DNA from: Streptomyces echinoruber
GTDB lineage: Bacteria > Actinomycetota > Actinomycetes > Streptomycetales > Streptomycetaceae
Assembly (NCBI RefSeq): GCF_014651135.1
Contig: NZ_BMWH01000015.1
Coordinates: forward strand, 106,457-170,456
Reading direction: 5' to 3'
Length of the DNA: 64,000 nucleotides
The notes beneath the pieces are model-generated. The model did not search any database. It was given only the letters and a program-made list of their open reading frames with translations, and had not been told where the DNA came from. This document shows, in pieces, positions 54,432 through 63,037 of this stretch (within the stretch, counting starts at the first letter, position 1; every line of letters starts with the position of its first letter). The position numbers were made by a program, and so were the translations under genes.

Positions 54432-56008
54432 GGAAGGACCTCCGGGGCGGGAAGCGGTTCGTACGGGGCTGAGCAGAACAGGGGGGTGGAGGAAGAGCGG
54501 AAGGAAGTGTGGGGGGAGGTGCGGTACGGGCTCGAGCCGCGGGCGGAAGTACCAGCGGCACCACCGGTACCGCCGGTGGCACCGGTACCACCGGGCGTGC
54601 CGCCGTCGGGCGCCGCGGCGGACTTCGTGCCCGGCGCCGTACCGGACGCGGCACCCGGCGTCGTCGTGCCTGACGCCGTACCGGACGCCGTACCGGACGC
54701 CGTGCCGGGCGTCGCACCGGACGCCGTTGCCGACGTCGTGCCGGTGCCGCCGCGCCGTGGCGTGTGGCCGTCCGTCTCCCCGGTCCGCCGGGTTCCCGCG
54801 GCGTCCCGGTCCTCGTCGTCCTCGTCGAGGTCCGGGTGCTGCTGGGCCCGGTCGCGGGCCGCGCCGGCCTCCGGCAGCCGCAGGGTGAAGGTCGAGCCCT
54901 GTCCCTCGGCGCTCCACACCGTGACCTCGCCGCCGTGCGAGGCGACGACGTGCTTCACGATGGCGAGCCCGAGTCCGGTGCCGCCGGTGGCCCGGGAACG
55001 CGCCGGGTCGACGCGGTAGAAGCGCTCGAAGATGCGCTCCTTGTCCTTGTCGGAGATGCCGATGCCCTGGTCGGTCACGGCTATCTCGATCATGTCCCCG
55101 CCGGGCTGGGCGACCCTGCGGGCGGCTATGCCGACGCGGGTGCGGGCCGGGGAGTAGTTGACGGCGTTCTCCACGAGGTTGCCCAGGGCGGCGGCGAGCT
55201 GGCCGCGGTTGCCCCACACGTGCAGGTCGGCCGTACCACCGGAGGCGATGGTGATCTGCTTGGTGCCCGCCGCGTGCCGGCAGCGGTCGATGGCCTCGGC
55301 GACCAGCTCGTCCACCCGCACCGGCTCGGCGTCCTCCAGGGGGTCGTCGTTCTGCACCCGCGACAGGTCGATGAGCTCCTGCACCAGGTTGGTCAGCCGG
55401 GTCGCCTCGATCTGCATCCGGCCGGCGAAGCGCTGCACCGCCTCCGGGTCGTCGGCGGCGTCCAGCACGGCCTCGGACAACAGGGAGAGCGCGCCGACGG
55501 GGGTCTTCAGCTCGTGGCTGACGTTCGCGACGAAGTCGCGCCGTACCGCCTCGATACGGCGGGCCTCGGTGAGGTCCTCGACGAGCAGCAGCACCAGCCG
55601 GGAGCCGAGCGGCGCGACGCGCGCGGAGACGGCCAGCGGCTCGCCCCGGCCGGTGCCGCGCCGGGGCAGGTCCAGCTCGACCTGGCGTATCTCTCCGTCG
55701 CGCCGGGTCTCCCGGGCCATCTGCAGCATCGGTTCGACCGCCAGCCGGCCGCCGCGGACCAGCCCGAGGGCGTACGCCGCGGAGCTGGCCTTGACGACGG
55801 TGTCGGCCTCGTCGAGGACGACTGCGGAGGAGCGCAGCACGGACAGTACGGTGTCCACTCCCGGCGGCAGCACCGGGTCCGTGTGCAGGGAGGTGCGCAG
55901 GGGGCGCTGCTGCTCACGCTCGCTCCAGCGGAACGCCAGCATGGCGATGACGCCGGTGAGCACTCCGGCGATCGCTGCCGCTGCGGCGACCGCCGCGTTC
56001 ACGTCCAT
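54428..56008 (-). CDS. phoR: Phosphate sensor histidine kinase PhoR with an extra C-terminal tail
   Basis: 526 residues; Streptomyces PhoR proteins are about 425. One membrane helix (about 5-26), a PAS-like segment (about 50-145), the HisKA motif FVANVSHELKTPVGALSLLS, and HATPase boxes (AAALGNLVENAVNYSP, IAVTDQGIGI, GGTGLGLAIVKHVV) are all intact. After the last strand (TFTLRLPEAG, about 385) a 140-residue tail follows, rich in Gly/Thr/Ala/Ser (GTASGTASGTASGTTTP) and encoded by tandem DNA repeats. The kinase itself should be active. The effect of the tail on PhoP is unknown. Confidence 0.96.
   Translation of the reverse strand: MDVNAAVAAAAAIAGVLTGVIAMLAFRWSEREQQRPLRTSLHTDPVLPPGVDTVLSVLRSSAVVLDEADTVVKASSAAYALGLVRGGRLAVEPMLQMARETRRDGEIRQVELDLPRRGTGRGEPLAVSARVAPLGSRLVLLLVEDLTEARRIEAVRRDFVANVSHELKTPVGALSLLSEAVLDAADDPEAVQRFAGRMQIEATRLTNLVQELIDLSRVQNDDPLEDAEPVRVDELVAEAIDRCRHAAGTKQITIASGGTADLHVWGNRGQLAAALGNLVENAVNYSPARTRVGIAARRVAQPGGDMIEIAVTDQGIGISDKDKERIFERFYRVDPARSRATGGTGLGLAIVKHVVASHGGEVTVWSAEGQGSTFTLRLPEAGAARDRAQQHPDLDEDDEDRDAAGTRRTGETDGHTPRRGGTGTTSATASGATPGTASGTASGTASGTTTPGAASGTAPGTKSAAAPDGGTPGGTGATGGTGGAAGTSARGSSPYRTSPHTSFRSSSTPLFCSAPYEPLPAPEVLP
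54640..54745 (-). repeat. Tandem 12-15-bp repeats in the phoR 3' end
   Basis: Multiple copies of gacgccgtaccg and gtcgcaccg-like units, coding the Gly/Thr/Ala/Ser repeats of the PhoR tail. Confidence 0.85.
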
Positions 56009-56081
56009 GCGTCCAGGTTAGGCATGCGATACCCCCTGGCCACAGCCGTCCGAGGGCGAGCTCGGACACTCGTCGCCCAGA

Positions 56082-56114
56082 GTTCACCTGGGGGCCAGTA
56101 ACGGTTCATTCGGG
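56082..56114. promoter_or_regulatory. PHO box between phoR and phoU
   Basis: Three consecutive 11-nt units: GTTCACCTGGG, GGCCAGTAACG, GTTCATTCGGG. The first and third match the PhoP direct-repeat consensus GTTCACC plus four; the middle is degenerate. It lies 74 bp before phoR and about 350 bp before phoU. Confidence 0.88.
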
Positions 56115-56466
56115 GTGCCGGAAACCGACGCGTTCCGGCCGGACCGTGGAAGCGTGGGGCGGGACCCCTCGGATCTCCGGGCGCTTGCCCCGGTTTGCGG
56201 GGTGCCGGCCCCGGTTTGCGGGGTGTCGGCCCCGGGCATGGGGGCGTCGTTCCGGCGCACGGGGCGCAGACCCCCGGCACACGGGGCCTACGCTCCCTGA
56301 CGGACGGGACCTGCGCTCCCTGGCCCGCGGGGCACGCGCCCCGGTTGACTGGGCGGGGCATCGGCCTGACTGGCCGGGGCACCGGCCCCGGTCGGCCGGG
56401 CGGGACGCCGGCCCGGCTGGTTGGGTGGGGTGCGAGCCCCGGAACGGACGTACGAGAGGGAACCTG
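56115..56466 (+). repeat. Repeat-rich phoU leader
   Basis: Two 23-bp copies of a gccccggtttgcggggtgccg unit (about 56184-56229) and further ggggc/gccccgg alternations up to 56420. It may form strong RNA structure before phoU. No gene is supported. Confidence 0.75.
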
Positions 56467-57156
56467 ATGCGGGACGCGTACCACGAGGAACTGGACTCGA
56501 TCAGCGACAGCCTGGTCGACATGGCCCGGCTGGTCGGGTCGGCGATCGGACGCGCCACCACGGCGATCCTCGACACCGACCTGAAGCTGGCCGAAAGCGT
56601 CATCGAGGCCGACAAGAAGGTCGACCAGCTCCAGCACGACCTGGAGGCGCGGGCCATCGCCCTGCTGGCCCGCCAGCAGCCGGTCGCCACCGACCTGCGG
56701 ATCGTGGTCACGTCGCTGCGGATGTCGGCCGACCTGGAGCGCTCCGGCGACCTCGCCCAGCACGTGGCGAAGCTCGCACGGCTGCGCTACCCCGAGCGCG
56801 CGGTCCCGCACGACCTGCACGCCACCATCCTGGAGATGGGCCAGCTCGCCCAGCGCCTCATGGCCAAGGCCGCCGAGGTCATCATCACCAAGGACGTCGA
56901 CCTGGCGCTGCAACTGGAGCAGGACGACGACGAGATGGACCTGCTGCACCGCACCCTCTTCCAGCACCTCATGGACGAGCGCTGGAAGCACGGCATTGAG
57001 ACCGCCGTCGACGTCACCCTGCTCGGCCGCTACTACGAGCGCTTCGCCGACCACGCCGTCTCCGTCGCCAAGCGCGTCGTATACCTCGTGACCGGCGAAC
57101 ACGCGGACGAACTCCAGGCGGACGTGCAGCCGGTGACGGGGGTCGAAGGGGTTTAG
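56467..57156 (+). CDS. phoU: Phosphate-signalling regulator PhoU
   Basis: 229 residues, two three-helix PhoU domains (about 1-110 and 115-205) with the metal-binding E/D-x-x-x-D patterns (MSADLERSGDLAQHVAKLAR; RYYERFADHAVSVAKRVVY). PhoU damps PhoR when phosphate is ample. ATG at 56467, GAGAGGGAACC ahead of it. It is divergent from phoRP across the PHO box, as in other Streptomyces. Confidence 0.96.
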   Translation: MRDAYHEELDSISDSLVDMARLVGSAIGRATTAILDTDLKLAESVIEADKKVDQLQHDLEARAIALLARQQPVATDLRIVVTSLRMSADLERSGDLAQHVAKLARLRYPERAVPHDLHATILEMGQLAQRLMAKAAEVIITKDVDLALQLEQDDDEMDLLHRTLFQHLMDERWKHGIETAVDVTLLGRYYERFADHAVSVAKRVVYLVTGEHADELQADVQPVTGVEGV

Positions 57157-57599
57157 CCGACGGGGCCTGCGGCCGGAGTTCGGGGACCCTGCGCCGGGGT
57201 CCACGGTGATCCGCGGCCGGGGTTCATGGCGATCCGCGGCCGGGGTCCACGGTGATCTGCGGCCGGGGTCGGCCGAGAACGAGCGCCGGGGGCCGGGGCC
57301 GGGTTCTCGGTTCCCGGGCCCCGGGCCCCGGGTGCCGGATGCCGGGTGCCGGGTGCCGGGCTTTCGATCCTCGGGCACCGAGTACCAGGCTCCCGATCCT
57401 CGGGCTCCGGGTGCCGGCGCCGGTCGTCGAGGGGCGCGCTCCCTCGGTCGCGCAGGCCGGCCGAGCCTCCATGCGCCGTTCATGCGCCCGGGCGGGACGG
57501 GCATGCAAGGGACGAGCAACTGCGAGCACTGCAACGGGCAGAGATTCCCAGATCGTCCAACGTCCAATGCCCACAACGCCCAACGTCCAGGAGGAACCC
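57157..57599 (+). repeat. phoU-downstream spacer with repeats
   Basis: Three 24-bp copies of a gatccgcggccggggtccac-like unit (57184-57262), then gggtgccggatgccgg-type alternations (57313-57420). The leader of the small Cys-rich gene follows; its promoter is not identified. Confidence 0.75.
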
Positions 57600-57755
57600 A
57601 TGGCCGAATCCCCGGACACCACGCCCGACCCCACTCAGGCCCACCCCACCGACCAGGCCCCCGAACCCACGCACCTGCCCCTCGTGGCCGCCTGCGGCTG
57701 CGGTTCGGGCTGCGGCTGCGGCTGCCAGTCGGGGGCGCCCTGCCAGTGCGGGTGA
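57600..57755 (+). CDS. Small Cys-rich peptide (51 aa)
   Basis: The ATG at 57600 has AGGAGG 5 nt upstream. The first 30 residues are acidic and Pro/Thr-rich (PDTTPDPTQAHPTDQAPEPT). The last 20 hold seven Cys in CGCG and CQCG steps (ACGCGSGCGCGCQSGAPC). The pattern recalls small metal-binding (metallothionein-like) peptides. Tight Cys spacing also fits a redox or assembly role. Not recognised from a named family. It stands alone after the phoU spacer. Confidence 0.75.
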   Translation: MAESPDTTPDPTQAHPTDQAPEPTHLPLVAACGCGSGCGCGCQSGAPCQCG

Positions 57756-57922
57756 ACGCCGCTCGGGGGCCGACGGCTCCGCACGCCGACCGCCCCGGGT
57801 ACGGCGGCTGACACTGTCCGTACGACCGCCGCCACCCTGACACGGCGGCGCGGGTGTCGACCACCGGTGCTCATGTGCCCACACTGGGAGCTCAACGTTC
57901 CTCGGGGGTACGGGAGTTCACG

Positions 57923-58603
57923 GTGGCCGAAGCTGTCGGAGCGCAACGGGTCCGCGATGTCGTACGAGCGGTGGTGGCCGAGCGGGCCCCACAGGAACTG
58001 CCCGTCGTCGAGGGCCTGTTCCGGTTGGACGACGCACGGGCCGTGCGGGTCCTCGCCGGGTCGGGCACACGCCGCGAACCGCTCGGCTTCGGTCTGGCCG
58101 AGGCCGGCGCCCTCGTCACCGCCGTGGTGTGGCTCGTCCTGGACCAGGTGGCCCGGCGTGCGGTCGACGCGGCCGCCGACGGCGTGGTCGGCCGCGCCAG
58201 GGCCGGACTGCGCCGGGTACTGCGCGGCGGCTCGGCGGAGCCGCCGCGCAGCCTGCCGGAACTGGACCGGGCCCAGCTGACCCGGGTCCGCGCCCAGATC
58301 CTGCGGCGCGCGGCCGAACAGGGCCTGGACGACCGTACGGCGCAGACGCTCGCGGACACGGTCGTGGCCCACCTGGCCGTGGGCGATGCGGCGACGGAGG
58401 CGCGGGACGACGCGGCCGACGACGCGGCCGACGATGCAGCCGACGCGGCAGACACGGCGAACGGGGGATCCGCCGCGGCACCGGAAAGCGACGGCACCGC
58501 GGCCACCGGTACTACCAGGGCCACTCGTACCACAGGGATCACAGAGACCACCGGAAGCACAGAAGCCACCGAGACCCCCGGAACCACCGGGGCCGAGTCA
58601 TGA
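57923..58603 (+). CDS. Single-pass membrane protein, partner of the M48 protease
   Basis: 226 residues from the GTG at 57923 (GGGAG 6 nt upstream; a GTG at 57854 is possible). An N-terminal domain of about 60 residues (GAQRVRDVVRAVVAERAPQE) is followed by one hydrophobic segment (AGALVTAVVWLVLDQVARRA), a cytoplasmic helical region with RAQLTRVRAQILRRAAEQGL, and a tail of Ala/Asp (DDAADDAADDAADAA) and Thr/Glu/Gly repeats. No family recognised. Its stop overlaps the protease start (ATGA), so the two act together. Confidence 0.7.
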   Translation: MAEAVGAQRVRDVVRAVVAERAPQELPVVEGLFRLDDARAVRVLAGSGTRREPLGFGLAEAGALVTAVVWLVLDQVARRAVDAAADGVVGRARAGLRRVLRGGSAEPPRSLPELDRAQLTRVRAQILRRAAEQGLDDRTAQTLADTVVAHLAVGDAATEARDDAADDAADDAADAADTANGGSAAAPESDGTAATGTTRATRTTGITETTGSTEATETPGTTGAES

Positions 58604-61600
58604 CGACCGGGGCCGACCCGGGCACGCCGACCCCACCCCCCGACGCCGCGCCCGCCACCGACGCCGCGCCCGCCACCGCCACCATCGCCGCCGTCACCGC
58701 CGCCGGAAGGCGCAGCCGGCGGCGGGGACTCGCCGACACCGGGCCGCGGTTCGCGCTGCTGATGGCGGTCGTGACCGCGTCCAGCGTGAGCATGCTCAAC
58801 ACGGTGCTCGCCCCCCGCCCCAACGACACCCCGGGCGACGCGCTGGGGTGCCTGCTCGCCGGCGGGCTGGACCCGGACGGCCGCAACCTGGACAACCTGC
58901 TGATGACCGTGCGCAGTTCGGCGGCGCTGGTGCGGTGCATGTCCGGGGTGCCGAGGGTGGAGTACGCGAAGGGCCTGGTCGCCACCCTCGTCCTGCTGGC
59001 GGTCACGGCGTGCGTGTACTGGTGGCAGCCGCGGCTGCGCGACCGGTGGCACCGTACGGTGCCCGCCGAGGACATGGACCCGGACGGCACCCTGGCGGCG
59101 GAGCTCGCCGCGCTGCGCGCCCGCGCCGGGATCACCCACGGGGTGCGGTTCCGGGTGGATCCGACGCGGACCACCGCCGGCGCCGTCGTGTACGGGCGGT
59201 CGGGGCAGTACGTGGTGTGTCTGCACGCGGGTCTCCTGGTGCGGCGCGCCACGGATCCGGAGGGTTTCCGGGCGGTCGTCCTGCACGAACTCGCCCACCT
59301 CCACAACCGCGACGTCGACTTCGCCTCCGCCAGTACGGCCCTGTGGCGGGTCTTCGTCCTGCTGGCGCTGCTGCCCTACCTGTTCCACGAGTGCCGGCTG
59401 CTCGCCGAGGGCCTGTTCGGCCTGACCGACTCGCCGTTCTGGCCGGGAGCCGCCTCCACGCTGGTGTACGACGTCCTGTCCGGTCTGCTCCTGGTCGCCC
59501 TGGTGCACCTCGCCCGCGCCGACCTGCTGCGCCGCCGGGAACTGCACGCCGACGCCCGGGCCGTCGACTGCGGTGCGCTCCCGGCCGCGTGGGGCCACCG
59601 CGATCCGCAGGGCGCGGTGGCGGCCCGGGTGCGCCGGGTCACCGCCCTGCTGCGGACCCATCCGACCTGGGCCGAGCGGCGCCGGGCACTCGCCGACCGC
59701 ACCCGGTTGTCGCGGGTGGGTGCCCTGTCGATGTTCCTGGTCGGGGTGGGCGGGTCGCTGCTGGTCAACGAGCTCGTCGTGGTGCCCGGGCTGTCCACGG
59801 ACCGGGGCGGCGCGTGGGGCACGGCCGTGCTGATCGCGCCGTGGCTGAGCCTGTCGCTGGCCCGCTCGGTGGCCGCTTCCCCGTCCCCCCGGCCGGCGGA
59901 GTCCGGCGCCCGGGCGGGCGGGTGGCTCGGCGGCGGGCTCGTCGTCGGGGAACTGACGCGCGGCACGCACGGCAACGAGTGGTTCGGTCCCCACCCGGAG
60001 TTCCTGCTCAGCCTGCTCCTCTTCGCGGTGCTGGCGGCGGTGTGGTCGGCACACTGCGCGCACTCGGCGCTCGCGCTGCGGCGCAGAGGCCCGCGGCTCG
60101 CGGTGGGGGCGCTGAACCTGCTGGTGACGACCGTCGTGCTGTGGGCGGGGCTGCACTGGTGGTACTCGACGGGCCAGTTCTACGCGGCGGGCGTGTACAG
60201 CCAGGCGGAGACCTTCCGCGACCTGGTGGTGCGGAGCTACCCCGGCCCGTGGCGGGACTACTCCTGGCAACTGTCCGCCATCACCGTGCTGCTGCCCCTG
60301 TTGACGGCCCTGAAGGCGGGGCTGCTGCTGGACTGCGCCGCCCTCGCCCTGTGGCTGGTCCCGGTGGCGCTGTGGGCGTGGACCGGGGCGCCGGGGCTGC
60401 GGCTCCGCCGGTCGCTGCCGGCCGGCGTGGCCGGCGGGGTGGTCTGCTGGGCGGGCCTGGCCACGGTGGGTCACCTGCTCCACGGCCGCCGGCCCGCCTC
60501 CTTCGAGGAACGCGCCGGCGTGTACGGGGCCGTCCAGATCTGGCTGACCACGTACGTCCTCATCGCCTCCTGCCTCCTCACGGCCGCGGCGGTCGCCGCG
60601 CTGTCCCGGCGCTTCTGGCTGCCGCGCGCGCTGCTGGCCGCCGCCGTCACCCAACTCCTCGGCCACGCGGGCGTGTTCGTGATGTTTGCGGCCAACGGCT
60701 GCCTGGGCCCGGTCACCACCATGGCCACCCAGTGCCACTGGCTGCCCTCGGTCGGCTGGATCTCCGTGGGACTGACCACCGGCGCCGCCCTCACCCCGGC
60801 GACCCTCCTCTCGGGATGCGCGGCGGCGGTGGGCGCGATGATGGGATGGGGAATACGGCGACTCGTCCGGCAGCGAAAGGCACGGCGCCCCACCCACGAA
60901 CCGGCGGAAAGCCACCACCCGGCACCGACACCCCCCGCCTCCTCCGAGGCCGGCGCCACACCCCCGCAACCGACCGCCGACGACGGTCCACCAACCCCCC
61001 GCACCCGGCGCCGCCTACTCCCCTCACTCCCCTCCTTCCCCTTACTCCCCATCGGGACGGTGGCGATGCTGACGGCGTCCGCGGTGCTGCTCACGGTGGC
61101 GGCGCACGACACGTCGGGCAGGTCGGCGTCGTCCGGGTCGAGCGCGGCCCCGGCACCGGGCTCCGCCGGCACCCCGGCCGACTCGGTCGGCGACCTGGTC
61201 TGGGCCCCGCCACCGGCCCGGCGGGCGAAGATCCGCGCCTGGCAGGCGCTGGCGTGGCTGGCACACGGCGGCATGGAGCACTACAAGAACATCGGCGACG
61301 CCCTCACCGACCTCGGCGACGCCCTCACCACCGCCGGCCGGCAGAAGCCCCGCGCCAACGGCAAGGTCAGGATCGACAGCGAGAAGATCGGCCGCCTCTG
61401 CGTCGCCCTGGCCCGCCACGCCGAGGACGCGCTGGACTACTTCCCCGTGCCCGACAAGGCCCTCCAGAAAGACTGGTCCCGTTCGCTGACGGCACTCTCC
61501 CGGCAGGGCCGCACCTGCCGGACAGCCCTGACCGACGACGACAAGGGCCCCTACAAGACCCACGCGGACCGCGAACGGGCCTTCTTCCATTCCCTCGACG

Positions 61601-61716
61601 AGATCAACAAGGCGGCAAGCACGCTGACCTCCCTCCTCGACAAGATCGTGGAGGTGGCGGAGAAGGCCGACAAGAACAAGACGGACGCCACCCGCACGAA
61701 CCGGGGGAAGAACTGA
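58600..61716 (+). CDS. Large polytopic M48-type metalloprotease
   Basis: 1038 residues, far larger than HtpX (about 290). HELAH at about 229-233 (VVLHELAHLHNRDVDFASA) with a downstream RRRELHADARAVDC supplies the M48 zinc ligands. Before it: an Ala/Thr-rich start and two membrane helices. After it: about ten further membrane helices (VTTVVLWAGLHWWYSTGQFY, FEERAGVYGAVQIWLTTYVL and others), a Pro-rich linker (about 770-810), one more helix and an outer helical domain (about 855-1038) with a coiled-coil-like end (LTSLLDKIVEVAEKADKNK). It is probably an envelope-surveillance or maturation protease. It is coupled to the preceding gene. Confidence 0.88.
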   Translation: MTTGADPGTPTPPPDAAPATDAAPATATIAAVTAAGRRSRRRGLADTGPRFALLMAVVTASSVSMLNTVLAPRPNDTPGDALGCLLAGGLDPDGRNLDNLLMTVRSSAALVRCMSGVPRVEYAKGLVATLVLLAVTACVYWWQPRLRDRWHRTVPAEDMDPDGTLAAELAALRARAGITHGVRFRVDPTRTTAGAVVYGRSGQYVVCLHAGLLVRRATDPEGFRAVVLHELAHLHNRDVDFASASTALWRVFVLLALLPYLFHECRLLAEGLFGLTDSPFWPGAASTLVYDVLSGLLLVALVHLARADLLRRRELHADARAVDCGALPAAWGHRDPQGAVAARVRRVTALLRTHPTWAERRRALADRTRLSRVGALSMFLVGVGGSLLVNELVVVPGLSTDRGGAWGTAVLIAPWLSLSLARSVAASPSPRPAESGARAGGWLGGGLVVGELTRGTHGNEWFGPHPEFLLSLLLFAVLAAVWSAHCAHSALALRRRGPRLAVGALNLLVTTVVLWAGLHWWYSTGQFYAAGVYSQAETFRDLVVRSYPGPWRDYSWQLSAITVLLPLLTALKAGLLLDCAALALWLVPVALWAWTGAPGLRLRRSLPAGVAGGVVCWAGLATVGHLLHGRRPASFEERAGVYGAVQIWLTTYVLIASCLLTAAAVAALSRRFWLPRALLAAAVTQLLGHAGVFVMFAANGCLGPVTTMATQCHWLPSVGWISVGLTTGAALTPATLLSGCAAAVGAMMGWGIRRLVRQRKARRPTHEPAESHHPAPTPPASSEAGATPPQPTADDGPPTPRTRRRLLPSLPSFPLLPIGTVAMLTASAVLLTVAAHDTSGRSASSGSSAAPAPGSAGTPADSVGDLVWAPPPARRAKIRAWQALAWLAHGGMEHYKNIGDALTDLGDALTTAGRQKPRANGKVRIDSEKIGRLCVALARHAEDALDYFPVPDKALQKDWSRSLTALSRQGRTCRTALTDDDKGPYKTHADRERAFFHSLDEINKAASTLTSLLDKIVEVAEKADKNKTDATRTNRGKN

Positions 61717-62013
61717 CGCCCCATCCCCCTCACCGTCCAAGCGCAGCCCGAAAGATGCCCCACACGGCCCCCACCCGGCACCCGGTACCCGGCACACACA
61801 ACGGCATGACGAAAGGACACGACGCCACGGCTCGTTCCGTTCATGAACCTCCCACCACGGACGCGGAATCCACCTGGCGGACCGAGACAGCCCACCGAGC
61901 AAACCCCACCACCGACCAGAGCAGACCCGCCCGCTTCAAACACACCCACGCCGTCCCTGACCCCCTCCCGCCGAGGCGGCCCAGAACGCCCACGAAGGCA
62001 CGGGTCACGAGAA

Positions 62014-62050
62014 AGCCCCCTACCTGCGATGCATGCACAGGCAGGGGGCT
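62014..62050 (-). terminator. Hairpin of the decayed gene end
   Basis: AGCCCCCTACCTG and CAGGCAGGGGGCT pair over 13 bp with one wobble. Confidence 0.6.
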
Positions 62051-62063
62051 CAGACAGCGCGGG

Positions 62064-62117
62064 CTTACTTCTTCTTGCCCTGGGTCTTGCCGGGGATCTT
62101 GGTGAGCTGGGTTTTTG
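62064..62117 (-). pseudogene. Remnant: last ~17 codons of an unknown gene
   Basis: The minus-strand reading PAKTQLTKIPGKTQGKKK ends at a stop and is followed by a terminator hairpin, but a stop codon lies just upstream in frame. The basic tail is protein-like, and the parent family is not recognised. Confidence 0.3.
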
Positions 62118-62225
62118 CTGGTCAGGAGCGGTGGGCCCGTGCGCCTGGTGGTCGTCGTTGGCCGTCATTGGCCACTGTCGAGCGACCTCGGACGGCCCAG
62201 GGACGGCCCAGCTCTGCCGCGCTCG

Positions 62226-62247
62226 ACTGACAACTGGCGTTGTCAGT
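62226..62247 (+). promoter_or_regulatory. Inverted repeat upstream of the DUF1877 gene
   Basis: ACTGACAAC and GTTGTCAGT (perfect 9 bp, TGGC spacer), 22 bp before the ATG; a likely operator or leader hairpin. Confidence 0.55.
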
Positions 62248-62268
62248 GACCCCGCCTAGTCTCCGGCC

Positions 62269-62769
62269 ATGAGCATGATCGGCGAGTACCTGCGTGTTAC
62301 GGCTGCTGAACTCGGCCGGGCGACCCGAGAGCCCGACTGGGCTCTGGACTTGGTCGAAGAGGTCCAGGACGCCGAGGAGGAGACGGAGCCCGCGCCGGCC
62401 GAGGCACGTCACTTCAGCACGTACAAGGCCTGGGACATGCTCCGCTTCCTGCTGGCGCGCGTCGAGTTCCCCGTGAACGTGATCCACGGTGAGGAGCCGT
62501 TCGCCGAGGATGAGGACTGGGGGTACGGGCCTCCGAGGTACCTGCGGCCTGAGCGGGTCAAGCTCGCAGCGGAGGCTCTGCGGGCCAACAGCTATGACCA
62601 GCTCGTCGGAGGTGTGGATCCTGCCGAACTGACCAGCGCCGAGGTGTACCCCCTCGGATGGGGCGAGCCTGGCGCACTGGAGTGGGGGCGACCCTGGTAC
62701 GACGGCCTCACTCAGTTCTTCGAGGCCGCTGCCAGAGCGGACGACGCGGTGCTCGTCTGGTTGGACTGA
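62269..62769 (+). CDS. DUF1877 (YfbM-like) family protein
   Basis: 166 residues: MSMIGEYLRVTAAELGRATR at the start, FSTYKAWDMLRFLLARVEFP in the middle and YLRPERVKLAAEALR toward the end match this soluble family of unknown function. The ATG is close to an inverted repeat. GC content and codon use are slightly lower than in the core genes, suggesting an accessory gene. A terminator-like hairpin lies 53 bp after the stop. Confidence 0.88.
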   Translation: MSMIGEYLRVTAAELGRATREPDWALDLVEEVQDAEEETEPAPAEARHFSTYKAWDMLRFLLARVEFPVNVIHGEEPFAEDEDWGYGPPRYLRPERVKLAAEALRANSYDQLVGGVDPAELTSAEVYPLGWGEPGALEWGRPWYDGLTQFFEAAARADDAVLVWLD

Positions 62770-62822
62770 TAGGCAGATACAGAGGTGAGACCTCAACTTG
62801 GGAAACTCGGGCTCTACGGGGT

Positions 62823-62844
62823 CGGCAGGCTTGCTGGCCTGCCG
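62823..62844 (+). terminator. Hairpin after the DUF1877 gene
   Basis: CGGCAGG and CCTGCCG (7 bp) with an 8-nt loop. Confidence 0.6.
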
Positions 62845-63037
62845 CAGAGCGGCGTCATGGCCTGAGGGCGCGCTGAGTGGGTGACCGCTGTTCCCCGTGG
62901 TTCCCCGCACGATCCGGCACGCGTCTGGCACGCCTCTCGTCGGCTCCGGGGCTGAGCTCCGATGAGCTGTACCGACCCGCAGACCGCCCTACCGCCGGGG
63001 TACGGGAACTTTCCGCCCCGACGATGGGAGGATCACC

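Larger units (their letters stand above)
61717..62268. other. Spacer after the M48 gene, with a decayed gene end
   Basis: No intact gene. A hairpin at 62014-62050 and a short minus-strand reading ending KTQLTKIPGKTQGKKK with a stop at about 62064 look like the 3' end and terminator of a lost gene. The DUF1877 promoter lies at the right end. Confidence 0.5.

Noticed and set aside
57892..60969. A 1025-codon open frame antisense to the M48 gene
   Set aside because: It is an Arg/Gly/Ala/Pro-rich shadow of a real high-GC gene, with no domain-like stretch.
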